A stretch of DNA of 64,000 nucleotides from Sipunculus nudus (lineage: Eukaryota > Annelida > Sipuncula > Golfingiida > Sipunculidae): positions 72,926,300-72,990,299 of the forward strand of contig CM049314.1 in NCBI GenBank assembly GCA_026874595.1. Direction: 5' to 3'. Within the stretch, counting starts at the first letter, position 1. Each line of letters begins with the position of its first letter. The notes beneath the pieces were generated by a model that saw nothing but the letters and a program-made list of their open reading frames with translations, was not told where the DNA came from and ran no database searches. Below, piece after piece: positions 50,548 through 58,808 of the stretch. The translations under genes were made by a program, and so were the position numbers.

Positions 50548-51409
50548 CACAGCCCCCAGGATGGCTAATTCTCTGAAGAAAGATATTAAAAAGGGCCGGA
50601 GAGCCGAAAAGAGAATGGAAAGACTGGAGAAAGAAAATCCCAAAGTCGAGAGCGAGGTCATCGTTCCTCGGAAGATCCCATTCACGGATGTCGTAAAAAA
50701 TGTGACTAGACTTACGAGAAAGAAGAGGTCTGTGACGTCTCTCTGGTCTACTATAACGAAAGCGATTGGTTGTTCTGTCTCTTTGGAACTCAGAAAACAA
50801 AAATTCACATGCAAAATATTTAAAATAGTAAAAGTAACGATTGCACTGACGTGGAAGTCGACTCTCCCTAGTTTAGATATGTCGGTCAGCATCTGCGTAC
50901 CCGGTGTATCCGGTATAGTCTCAGCCCTTCAGAAAATTCCTTTAATTGATTCACTGCTTAGAAAATTCAACATCATAGACGGGTGTCTGCAGCTTTTCAC
51001 TGCCTCTGCCGATTTCCATCTCGGCATATTTGAAGCACAGATGAAATACCCTTTTATTTATCTTCTTGTGGTGCGAGTCACACTAGTCAGCGATTTCCTG
51101 TTCCGGTTTGATACCCGTAAACCCTTGAGTCAAAGTCTTCCACAGGGGGGTTGGGACTCGAAAGGTATACTTTCATGTTTGCGTAGTCTGCCAAGAATGT
51201 CAAGCTCACGTAGCCAATATTTCAGAGGCTCCTATTCTTGGGATGATAATTGCATGAAAAGAAAAAAGTTGAACATACGCGGAACTCAAAAGTACATAAG
51301 ACTGAAATGTAGAATTGACATAAAGTATTATGAGGTATGGAAGTTATTCTGGGGTTCATGGAAATGCGCATATTGCAAAACATTTGTTGATAAGATTTGG
51401 ACTGTATAA
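41937..51409 (+). CDS. Secreted basic proprotein, seven coding exons, family unknown
   Basis: Joined exons 41937-42002, 42881-43019, 43573-43691, 45103-45243, 48063-48279, 49776-49907 and 50553-51409 give one open frame of about 556 aa. It starts with a signal peptide (MALLLMVVVLILVAKTNG). The middle is rich in Lys and Arg. Three furin-type sites occur: RFKR at 43677-43688, RIKR at 48147-48158 and RKKR at 50717-50728, so the product is probably cut into several peptides. The last part, after RKKR, has spaced cysteines (GCSV, FTCK, SICVPG, DGCLQLF). It is faintly reminiscent of DUF4773-type secreted domains, but I would not assign it. Every junction is GT-AG and phases agree, except that exon 5 must use the second of two acceptors. 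The 3' end is uncertain: a donor-like GGTATAC lies at about 51165. Function unknown. Confidence 0.65.
42010..42190 (-). repeat. Dispersed repeat D, minus-strand copy
   Basis: Reverse complement of a diverged match to 47862-48040. Both contain CACAAATGTACA, TTATACACGA, a GGATAAGTG or CGAATAAGTG phrase and a final AGTTATTT. It lies in intron 1, immediately after exon 1. Confidence 0.75.
42205..42480 (+). mobile_element. SINE-like fragment
   Basis: Contains GAGTGGTAAAC and, about 45 nt later, CGGCTTCAATCCC, resembling polymerase III A and B boxes. These are followed by a GGTGTTTTTCTCAGTCG phrase typical of tRNA-derived SINE bodies. The open frame across it (42220-42603) is not a gene. Confidence 0.5.
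42567..42795 (+). repeat. Dispersed repeat family E, copy 2
   Basis: Matches 38813-39065 in the same orientation. Lies in intron 1 of the proprotein gene. Confidence 0.75.
42881..43019 (+). CDS. Proprotein gene, exon 2
   Basis: Acceptor TTTTTAACAG, donor GGTGAGTT. Encodes NGDVVVGQTSCVLSDELNQD and onward to LEKDM. One cysteine and one NIT glycosylation site. Entry phase 0, exit phase 1. Confidence 0.75.
43573..43691 (+). CDS. Proprotein gene, exon 3
   Basis: Acceptor TTTTGAAG, donor AAGTATTT. Only one frame is free of stops and it fits exon 2. Encodes a basic stretch with KPDRKKKGDT and ends in the furin-type site RFKR followed by Q. Exit phase 0. Confidence 0.7.
44381..44434. repeat. (TA)n microsatellite
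   Basis: About 27 TA units in intron 3, directly upstream of the retrotransposon fragment. Confidence 0.97.
44435..44975 (+). mobile_element. 3' end of a non-LTR retrotransposon
   Basis: A short open frame to 44635 (SRASIWNFILDKL then FVATLLGKDL) resembles the C-terminal tail of non-LTR reverse transcriptase ORFs. About 300 nt of AT-rich 3' UTR follow, closing with AATAAAGATTATCAATCAAT: a tandem ATCA tail of the kind that ends CR1/L2/Nimb-like elements. 5'-truncated, as usual for such copies. Lies in intron 3, sense orientation. Confidence 0.65.
45049..45096. repeat. (CA)n(TA)n microsatellite at a splice acceptor
   Basis: A CA run then a TA run end about 6 nt before the CCAACAG acceptor of exon 4, in the place of the normal pyrimidine tract. 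Confidence 0.95.
45103..45243 (+). CDS. Proprotein gene, exon 4
   Basis: Acceptor ATATCCAACAG, donor AAGGTAGGG. 141 nt, so skipping it would keep the frame. In the frame that follows exon 3 it encodes ALQLRRKFRDIGKDLQEHKG and onward, basic like its neighbours. A second frame is also open (LARIYKNTRGYIHVIVKNL); it would fit the first acceptor of exon 5 but not exon 3. I prefer the first. Confidence 0.55.
45620..47526. mobile_element. hAT transposon, non-autonomous
   Basis: A 1907-bp element with termini CAGGGGCGGACTGGG and the reverse complement of CAAGGGCGGACTGGG. It is flanked by perfect 8-bp target duplications AGCGTATA at 45612-45619 and 47527-47534. CAGGGGCGG ends and an 8-bp duplication are hAT hallmarks. 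No transposase frame survives. The GC-rich interior around 45950-46470 is unlike the flanks, and 46500-46870 contains internally similar CAGTCACCAAAC segments. Lies in intron 4. Confidence 0.9.
47663..47693. repeat. (TC)n microsatellite
   Basis: About 15 TC units with one C-G change near the end, in intron 4. Confidence 0.95.
47862..48040 (+). repeat. Dispersed repeat D, plus-strand copy
   Basis: Inverted relative of 42010-42190. It ends about 20 nt before exon 5 of the proprotein gene. The open frame across it (47835-48023) has an exon-like look, but its match to the intron 1 repeat marks it as dispersed sequence. Confidence 0.75.
48063..48279 (+). CDS. Proprotein gene, exon 5
   Basis: Encodes DLEGEMSMELICLTRG, RWRCRSHRIKR (furin-type site), an acidic stretch and KKLRKFCRRKNES. 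Two AGs compete: TTTAG ending at 48055 and TTGAG ending at 48062. Only the second keeps the frame set by exons 1-4. The donor is AGTGCGTA after 48279, and exit phase 1 matches exon 6, which is open only in that phase. Confidence 0.65.
48317..48490. repeat. Terminal fragment resembling a pogo/Tc1-type element
   Basis: Begins TACAGTGTAACCTGTGTTAT and contains repeated GGTGGTCTTA phrases, in the style of the inverted ends of pogo-like elements such as 54863-55838. No matching opposite end found. Confidence 0.35.
48541..48690 (-). repeat. Dispersed repeat family E, minus-strand fragment
   Basis: Reverse complement carries TTTGCTAAACAGG, ACTCAAAATTGGT and TTAGTGAAAATTAAAAC, matching 42640-42745 and 53420-53460. 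Intron 5 of the proprotein gene; the rest of this intron (48700-49775) shows nothing recognisable. Confidence 0.6.
49776..49907 (+). CDS. Proprotein gene, exon 6
   Basis: Acceptor TTTTCTACAG, donor ATAGGTAAGA, both strong. One open phase, which agrees with exon 5. Encodes SASYDRRVRTFAK, then a cysteine cluster MMCLCKGKKNCGHF and SFRKTI. Exit phase 1. Confidence 0.75.
50121..50188. repeat. (TA)n microsatellite
   Basis: About 34 TA units with a single TACA interruption near 50160. Intron 6. Confidence 0.97.
50513..50547. repeat. Poly-T tract before exon 7
   Basis: About 35 T ending four bases before the ACAG acceptor; it serves as the pyrimidine tract. Length differences in such tracts can alter splicing, and they are often misassembled. 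Confidence 0.9.
50553..51409 (+). CDS. Proprotein gene, exon 7 (terminal)
   Basis: Begins APRMANSLKKDIKKGRRAEK after the TTTCACAG acceptor, phase matching exon 6. About 50 residues of charged, helix-prone sequence lead to RLTRKKR, a furin-type site. After it comes a likely folded domain: GCSVSLELRKQKFTCKIF, then SICVPGVSG, DGCLQLF and LGIFEAQMKYPF. The open frame runs on to TAA at 51407-51409 with more cysteines (CAYCKTF near the end). That last third, after about 51165, is less convincing and may be read-through past a missed donor. Confidence 0.6.
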
Positions 51410-52594
51410 TTGCCAAATTTTGTTTGGTATGGTTATGGGTTGGATTCAGTTGGGATTGCCTTTAAATTTGTTGTCTTAACTTTATTTTTGCAAATGTGAT
51501 TGAATATTTTTAAATATAAATTCAGACGAGGTGAAAATAATGTAAATTATATTTACAGATGTTTTTTTTATTTGGGTTCTCATTGGTCGCATATTATGCG
51601 CAACAGGGTCCAACTTTCCCTGTAGCTTTAGGTATATTTTCATAATACAGGTACAGTAGAACTTCTCCTAACGGGCGCCTCTGTACTAAGGGCACCTCCT
51701 AATTACAGCCACTTACGGGCATTCTCTTGAAAGTAAGTCCCGAAATCTATAACCACCTTACTAAGGGCACCTCTCTGTTGCAAAATGTCCGGTCCCTTCA
51801 ATGTCCGTCATTCGGATGTTTTTCTGTATATAGTGATTATTCATAAATGCCTGATCAAATAGTAATAGATAGGCCTAAGACCAAGATTTTTATTTTACAA
51901 TATATGTTAATACTGTATAGTACAATAAGTAGTTAATGATCAATTTAATAAATTATCAGCAACAATTTAAAAACAAAACAAATTGCGACAGTATAGTAGC
52001 TAGAACAGACGTTCTTGAATGAGTGACATCTGTCCAAAGAAAATGCACTCTTACCAGAAAATGAGAGTGTTTCCTGGGTCGTTGTCGAAATTGTATTAAG
52101 TTATTTTCAAATGGAAATTCATTTACATTCAAAATGTGAAAAATGACGTGTTTTTTTTTTTCTTTTCTTTTAAGTTTACATTTAAAACACAGCTACCAGT
52201 AACTCTGCCTTTGTATTTGCATGTTAGTCTGATCTTAAGTATGATCTTCAAATAATAATGCAAATGCAGTTATTAAAATGCTATTATCTTAATTGTTATA
52301 ACCAAAACAATTTTGAGAATCATGTAACCTTCACGTGTTGCATGGTGAACTGCATAATGGATATAACGAATGCTTATTTATACTCAGATATTTATTCAAT
52401 CTTAACTTATTGAAATCTTGCTTTTTCGCTCAGTATTTATATAATAATTGATATCCTTAATGCAGGAGCGGGAAACGAGTCACTGTCCACAAGTAATGCT
52501 GTATCTGAATATTAGTTTAAAAAATCGTTCGTTAAGTCTACTTTCCGCAATCATAATTATTTTTAATAAACAGTGCAACACATAATTAAAGTCT

Positions 52595-52639
<45 letters not shown>

Positions 52640-54860
52640 GTTACTGCTGTCAAGGAGGTTATGACTTCACCCGTGTTTGTCTGCCTGCATGTTTGTGTGT
52701 GTGCGAAAAATTTTAATAAATATGAGGTAGGTAAAAATTGGAACATTGGCGAGGGAAGATAAATATACGGATACTTATAAAGAGGTGAGTCCCGTATTTT
52801 CCCCCTGAATTATATACACTGCGGCTATTAAGTGACTTTCTACATATTGAAAGACATTAATTACTACAGACTGAGTATTTTGTCTCGATTTTGTAATGTT
52901 CAAACAAAAGTCATGATACCCTTTGCTGGTGCTGACATCTATCAGTGATTATCAGTATTAAAATTGATCCGTTACCACACTGAGGGAAATCCCTGTTTCT
53001 ATAAATTCAATAAACATGGTGCAACCGGTAGAACATACACTGCAAGAGGGACCGGGCTAAAATGTATGCAGTTCTGTCACTTCCAGACTAATATCAACCA
53101 ACACGCCCTTTTATTCAGAGATACACACACTTCTGTGTACAAAGACATTTCACAGGTGGGATCCTGGAATTTGGTTTATCATTTATAATTTTTAATTTAT
53201 CATTTATAATAAATTATAATTATTTTGACACTACTGTAAGCAAAAGGTCTTAAACTTAGCTCCGTTAGAACGAAACCAGGTATATTTCTCTGGGAATTTA
53301 TTAATGTATTTATTTTTTGTTTATATATTTTTTTTGTTATTATAGGTTTACGAATAGATTTCCTATTTTTATCAAAATTTTATTTATTATTTTCTCGTTT
53401 TCACAGCCATGTCCGAGAGACTGGAGCTTAAAATCGGTAAATTTTTACTAAAATTAAAAACGAAAGTTTTCATGGAGGGGTACAAAATTGATGCCGGTGT
53501 TGCCTGAAACAAACCTTTCTTTAGGCCCTATATGTTAACAGATTATTAATATCATACCTTGGTAGGGGACACTCCTTCCCATACATACCCCTTAGATATC
53601 GAATGAGCGGATCCAAATATATTCACCTAATTTTCGAGCAAATTCCTCTAACCCTTTAAGGGGCGTTCATTCATATCCGGTTTTTTTTTTTTTTGTTTTT
53701 TTTTTTTTTTTTTCCTCCCGCACCCGCATCCGTCGCCCGTCAAATTTGAGTCAGTTAAAAATACATTAGGCATCACGCCTATCCTGGGACGGATCCAGGA
53801 TTTATAAAAAGGAGGGGTCAGGTCCAACAGGACAAACCCTAAAGAAAGGTCCCCAGATCCAAACAGCAAAACAAGGGTCTGAAACCCTTTAAAATGTTTG
53901 CGGTGGCTGAAAAGGGGCGGGGGAGGGGGTCCGGGCCCCCTGCACCCCTCGCCTGCATGGATCCGCTTCTGCTTTCCGCTTCCACACTCACATCGAGGTC
54001 CACAAAAATCGGTCTGGGGCCTATTTACGGCCGATGGGGACGACGAAGGCGGACGGGAATCCCTATAGTGACCCTTCTTGTCACCATGAGTTTAGTCATG
54101 CAGTAAAATGCTAAAACCTTACCTGTGGTAGGTCCGTCGGATCCGGGTTTATCACACTGTATGCCAGCAGCCCTTGAGGCTATAATTTACAGTGAAATAA
54201 TTTGAGAGGGGGGAATAAATACTAAATGGCTGTGATAGCAGTAACATATACATATATAAAGTTTATAATTGTATACATTGATTCTGAGATATATGTTTCA
54301 ACATTTATTTATGGCCTAGCCGGTAGTGGTAAGTCTTTCTTAATATTAGCAATTTCACAAGAGTAAACTAGTGGTTTAACAATCCTAGAAATATATATGG
54401 CCCATCTTTATAGGGTTGCCGTGACGTCTCGGATTAGAGGTCGGAAAGATGCAAGATGACAGCACCAATTAATACAGCGGTTAATTCATTCCTGAAGATA
54501 GATGACTGCATGACTTACATTGAGCCTATAGACACCGTCACCCTGTATTTATAATTCCAATCCAGCCAATGTAAATAAAAGGTAAGGTTTTGATTCATGG
54601 TATACTGTCTCTATATTATCAATATATAGGTGTTTTGTAAGATTAGTGCTGATGATTAGACCAAACTTGCTTCATTAAACCATGCACTTACGCTACATGC
54701 CAGTAAACATTGCAGTGTATTGCAATGACCTGCCCTCAGAAACGATGTTTGTACACAAAGTGCTAAATAACCTTATTAGGAAAGACGATCACAGAGATTT
54801 ACACATTTTACATTTATATCAGAATATAATTAATCATCCTAACTACATATAAATAAGTTA
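51410..54860. other. Gene-free, repeat-rich stretch
   Basis: Holds a CAGTAGAACTTCTCCTAACG end with repeated GGGCACCTC phrases at about 51650-51800 (pogo-like terminal style), (GT)n at 52600-52639, a family E fragment at 53404-53540, a poly-T tract at about 53681-53713, and a short element with GGACGGATCCAGGATTT at 53783 and CATGGATCCGCTT near 53957. No gene supported. Confidence 0.55.
53404..53540 (+). repeat. Dispersed repeat family E, fragment
   Basis: Contains ATGTCCGAGAGACTGGAGC and TAAATTTTTACTAAAATTAA, parallel to ATGTCCGAGCGGCTGG at about 38941. The ATG-led phrase looks coding in isolation, but it recurs with indels in the other copies. Confidence 0.6.
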
Positions 54861-54862
54861 TA

Positions 54863-55838
54863 CAGTGAAACTCCTACTTGCGGACAACTCCGTAAGGCGG
54901 ACCACTCACTAATGCGGACACTAAATCTCAGTCCCTTACAATTTGCCATTATATTATGTTTAATGTAAACTCAGTAAAGCGGACAACTCACTATCCCGGA
55001 CAACGGACAAACTTCCCAGGCCCCCAGCATATTCAGAACATATTACGACCCTCTAAAGCGGACAGACATCGTGAGTTCTAATTGTTGTTCATTTATTTCC
55101 GGGAGATGGCGCTCTGAGGTCATGAACTCGTATGACGTGTTTTGGTCAAAGCGACGGCCCGGGGACAAGCGTTGTCCCCGGTGAACCATTGGAATATACA
55201 GTCGAAATTGTTGTTTATTTCTATAAATGTGTAGATTACACAATCATTATTAAACTAAGATTGACAGGTCAATTAGGAAGAAAATCTTTCAAACTGAAAC
55301 CGCTTTTAATTCGACAAGACTACCATCAAAGATTGCAGTTCTTGCTTTGTGATCGGCGTCAGGCCCGGGGAGCCGTAATTAGTTTGCGAAGGTACGCCCT
55401 TTGTATTGTGAATGTGTGGTTAAGACTATCCTTTAAAAAGTGATCATGCTGTCCCGGTGCTGTCAATTATCAATCTTCCATATGCCTAGTGCAACCATAC
55501 GTGAAATGTCGCTTGCTTGGAAGATGAAGCATGGTAGGCCTACGTCGAAGTGAAACCTCTAAGATTAGTTTGCGAGGACTAGCTGATGTTAGTCTTCCTT
55601 TTTTTAAATAATTATATTTTATAAATTGCAAGTGCATATTTAGGCTATTTTGAAATTGATTTTAATCAAATTTATGTAGCCTACTTCAAATTAGGCATAA
55701 ATTTGAACAAAACATAGGATATCAGAAACATTCAATGACAAATTGACGCAATATGCCATATTCCTCTAAACAGGACACCTCACTAATATGGACAAAATCC
55801 TTCAGTCCCTTGAGTGTCCGGCTTAGGGAGTTTGACTG
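54863..55838. mobile_element. pogo/Tc1-mariner-like non-autonomous element
   Basis: A 976-bp element with ends CAGTGAAACTCC and, on the other side, the reverse complement of CAGTCAAACTCC, flanked by TA on both sides (54861-54862 and 55839-55840), the target duplication of this superfamily. The ends extend inward imperfectly for over 60 bp with repeated GCGGACAACTC and GGACACC-type phrases. The interior open frame (55132-55443) is not transposase-like. Confidence 0.8.
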
Positions 55839-55859
55839 TATTCTTAAAAGATATATATA

Positions 55860-55862
<3 letters not shown>

Positions 55863-55908
<46 letters not shown>
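55863..55908. repeat. (AT)n microsatellite
   Basis: About 23 AT units directly after the pogo-like element. Confidence 0.97.
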
Positions 55909-55911
<3 letters not shown>

Positions 55912-55938
55912 ATAGAATTAACTAAACTAGGTTTCCTG

Positions 55939-56011
55939 CAGGCATTTCATGACTAATTTGTTTCGTACCACACGCTCAGAGCGTGTGGCACTCTTCAGAT
56001 GTTGTAGCCTA
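55939..56011 (-). ncRNA. Hammerhead ribozyme candidate, type I
   Basis: Read on the minus strand. The core CTGAAGA (55998-55992) fits CUGANGA. Stem II is 12 bp with one G-U pair and a CTG loop (GTGCCACACGCT with AGCGTGTGGTAC). Then comes GAAA (55964-55961), a very short stem III closed by C-G and A-U with a loop, and the cleavage triplet GTC (55953-55951). Stem I forms from CAT with ATG, an internal loop, and AGGC with GCCT plus a U-G pair. All invariant core bases are present; the usual U in CUGAUGA is A. Short stem III with an internal loop in stem I is the layout known from Penelope-like retroelements. Predicted cleavage lies between 55951 and 55950. Confidence 0.8.
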
Positions 56012-56026
56012 ATATATAGTGCTGTA

Positions 56027-56184
56027 TCAGTTGACGGGGGTCTCTTGTAAAGTCACTGGGGTCAGGGCCAACTGTAGGGTGTCATTCATCTTTGTTGAGG
56101 GCCGGCATCTAGTATTTTCACTGGTCCGAGTGCTGGGGGCTGCGTTACCCTTGGAACACTCTGCCATCAGTTTTTGCAACTGTA

Positions 56185-56200
<16 letters not shown>
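56027..56200 (-). pseudogene. Possible retroelement ORF tail before the ribozyme
   Basis: A minus-strand open frame ending in a stop 16 nt upstream of the ribozyme (LQKLMAECSKG to TLQETPVN). It has no domain I recognise. Its place directly before a hammerhead would suit the end of a retroelement ORF followed by a ribozyme-bearing terminal repeat, but it may be chance. Confidence 0.25.

Positions 56201-56231
<31 letters not shown>
56190..56231. repeat. (TA)n microsatellite
   Basis: About 20 TA units, immediately beyond the ORF tail above. Confidence 0.95.
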
Positions 56232-56233
<2 letters not shown>

Positions 56234-56299
56234 TAAGATCATATAAATATATAGGTTAAGTTTTGTTCGCCTTCGTTACTCTCCAGCTAGGTACCTCCC

Positions 56300-56333
56300 C
56301 CCCCCCCCTTTGTTAAATTCTGGATCCGCCCCT
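56300..56333. repeat. hAT-type terminal fragment
   Basis: A run of C then AAATTCTGGATCCGCCCCTG, the reverse complement of a CAGGGGCGGATCCAG end. A related end (AAATCCTGGATCCGTACCTG) lies at 57243-57262. No matching opposite ends with target duplications were found. Confidence 0.4.
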
Positions 56334-56817
56334 GATCGGTGATATTCTGGAATGTCCTTGTGTTGCCGCGTTGCGGTACGCTAATCTTTACTTATAATAC
56401 TTAATATACTTATATATTTATAAATATATAAACATATTAAAGTCACAATAATTAGCTCGTATAAATGTTGACTAATTTAGACATCCTTATTTAAACGGTG
56501 TTTTCGGGGTGAATCCGATCATAGAGACTCGTAAGTGAACTTGGTCCATTTTAAATCACAGTTCTAAACTTAGTTACAAAACCTACACGAGTTCGGTCAA
56601 ATGCAAGGTATAGGTAGGTAGGTACAAATTCCGAAACGCGGTATAATAGACAATTTGTTTTTAGATTTCGGATCTAGAATAAAATATCCTCATTTTTTAT
56701 AAAAAAAACCTGTTTTAACATTAATATATTTTACAATAAGATGATGATCCAGGGGGTTCGGATAAAGATACAATGTAACATTGTTCTCATTTGCTGATTA
56801 TAACTAATGATATGTTC

Positions 56818-57185
56818 ACATTCATCAGCTTTGTGAAAATAAACCATAAACTAAGAAAAAGAGACATTCATCAGCTTTGTGAAAATAAACCATAAACTAA
56901 GAAAAAGAGACATTCATCAGCTTTGTGAAAATAAACCATAAACTAAGAAAAAGAGACATTCATCAGCTTTGTGAAAATAAACCATAAACTAAGAAAAAGA
57001 GACATTCATCAGCTTTGTGAAAATAAACCATAAACTAAGAAAAAGAGACATTCATCATCTTTGTGAAAATAAACCATAAACTAAGAAAAAGAGACATTCA
57101 TCAGCTTTGTGAAAATAAACCATAAACTAAGAAAAAGTGACATTCATCAGCTTTGTGAAAATAAACCATAAATTAAGAAAAAGAG
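56818..57185. repeat. Minisatellite, eight 46-bp units
   Basis: Exactly 368 bp, eight copies of a 46-bp unit beginning ACATTCATCAGCTTTGTG and ending AAGAAAAAGAG. Only a few substitutions occur (ATCATCTT in unit 6, AAAAGTG in unit 7, AAATTAAG in unit 8). Such homogeneity implies recent expansion. There are no variable spacers. Confidence 0.98.
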
Positions 57186-57262
57186 AATACATGTTACACA
57201 TAAAACGAAAAGGTCTTCCTGGTTGGACCCCTCCTTTTCCTAAATCCTGGATCCGTACCTGC

Positions 57263-58727
57263 TAATTCACATTTAATTACCAAGCTGAAAAATAAATAAA
57301 TCGATGAGACAAGTAAACGGAAGCGGTTAAAGCGGGTACGGGTGAGGAAGGTAAAAACGGATAGATTTGAAGGCTCGCCAAAAGAGAGCGTTTTATCGAG
57401 GTAACGTCACCTGGTGCCTATTCCCAGAATCATGGGACTCATAATTGGGTATATTTCTGGCGGGATATATGGAAAAAGAAAGAATACAGAAAGCAAAAAT
57501 GGATTAAACATGATCAATAGCAGCAAATGAATACACAGGATGACAGCCATACTTACATCTTGCTAACTCAATAATTGGTAATATATTTGATGACAAACGT
57601 GCATATAGTGAAAAGAAACGAAATTCGAATGAACCAATAAATGAGAAAGGAGAAAAGAATATTTCTCATAACGTGCTTATGAATGTTGTGTGATTTGTTC
57701 CATTATGGCTGTGTAGGCCTCAGAATTAGTGAGAGTATTTGGTTGTAAAATCATGTCCAATTATTGAAAGAAGGAAAACGTCCGATAGGCCTTAATCGAT
57801 TAATTAGGCCTATTAAACGATTATTTTTATGTATATTATTTTTTACCATGAAATTTTGTGTATTTTATTTAAATAAATATATTGTCCGATTAAATTCAGC
57901 ATTTTTTTCCCATTTATCTTTAAGGTTGGGGGGGGGGGATGAATGACCCTCAACATTTTATAAACACACACATATATAATAATATTTAAATTAAGTATTC
58001 GATTTTACATCATAAGTTATTACATGTTTCCAGTATGTGCTAATCCTAAACCAGATTTAAATATATAATAATTCAGAGTAAAACCAGAAATGGAACCAAA
58101 GTCTAATTCTAATTATTATCATATTTCATTACCAATATATAAATATTATTCTCTGCAGTGAAAAGCAGGGGGGTGACCCCCCCCCCCCCCCCTCCAATTT
58201 GTTTTAAAACGTGGTTGGGGGGGGGGGGGGGGGTATATCCCCCTTCCCCCTGAATTTACGCCCCAGAACTTCAGTCTGACATGTACATCACGCTGTTAGT
58301 TCAAGGTCACAGCCCGGGTTGACTCTTGATCAAGGGTTCAGTTTTTAATGCTGTCCGATACTTTGTATCCCGTTTTCTTTTATACCTCTCAAAGGATTAG
58401 AATACATTGTATTTTTCTTCTTGATAATATGACTACTTTGCAAGTGCAAATATCATCGTTTGTGATCGATTATTCAAAAGTGTCATCGATTTAATTGATC
58501 ATGAGAGAAAAAGAAAGTGAAAATAATATAATTTATAAATAAAATTTATAATAAATATACTAGCCAACCTTCACTTGAATAACATTTTTAAAATATCAAA
58601 ATAAAGATTATCACAATTTGCACAATTTGTTATATTTTTTTTTTAGTCTTAATTGGTGTGGCGCCACTGAAATTGCGCGGTAAAAAATTCAGAATATTAC
58701 AGAATATATTACACTCCTGTATATCCT
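57263..58727. other. Gene-free stretch before U2SURP
   Basis: No gene supported. A C16 run at 58177-58192 and a G17 run at 58217-58233 lie about 25 bp apart; another G-run is near 57929. Confidence 0.5.
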
Positions 58728-58735
58728 CTTCCGGT
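58728..58735 (+). promoter_or_regulatory. ETS-type site upstream of U2SURP
   Basis: CTTCCGGT, the reverse complement of ACCGGAAG, 11 bp before the ATG. Such sites are common in TATA-less housekeeping promoters, and no TATA box is evident. It could lie in the 5' UTR. Confidence 0.4.
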
Positions 58736-58745
58736 GACATAGAAA

Positions 58746-58808
58746 ATGGCGGATAAAAAGGCGTCATGGCTTTCCAAAGGCGACAGCCTGCGACCTGGGT
58801 CCAAAAAG
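58746..58808 (+). CDS. U2SURP exon 1
   Basis: ATG preceded by GAAA, reading MADKKASWLSKGDSLRPGSK and K, donor AAGGTATAA. Exit phase 0. The MADK start matches vertebrate SR140. Confidence 0.88.

Noticed and set aside
53894-54106. Gly/Arg-rich frame as a gene
   Set aside because: It lies across a GC-rich hAT-type short element and has no recognisable domain.
56818-57185. 46-bp repeats as a CRISPR-like array
   Set aside because: Whole units repeat without any variable spacer.
53783-57262. A single 3.5-kb hAT element between GGATCCAGGATTT ends
   Set aside because: The ends are inverted relatives, but the flanks show no matching 8-bp duplication, so they are probably separate insertions.
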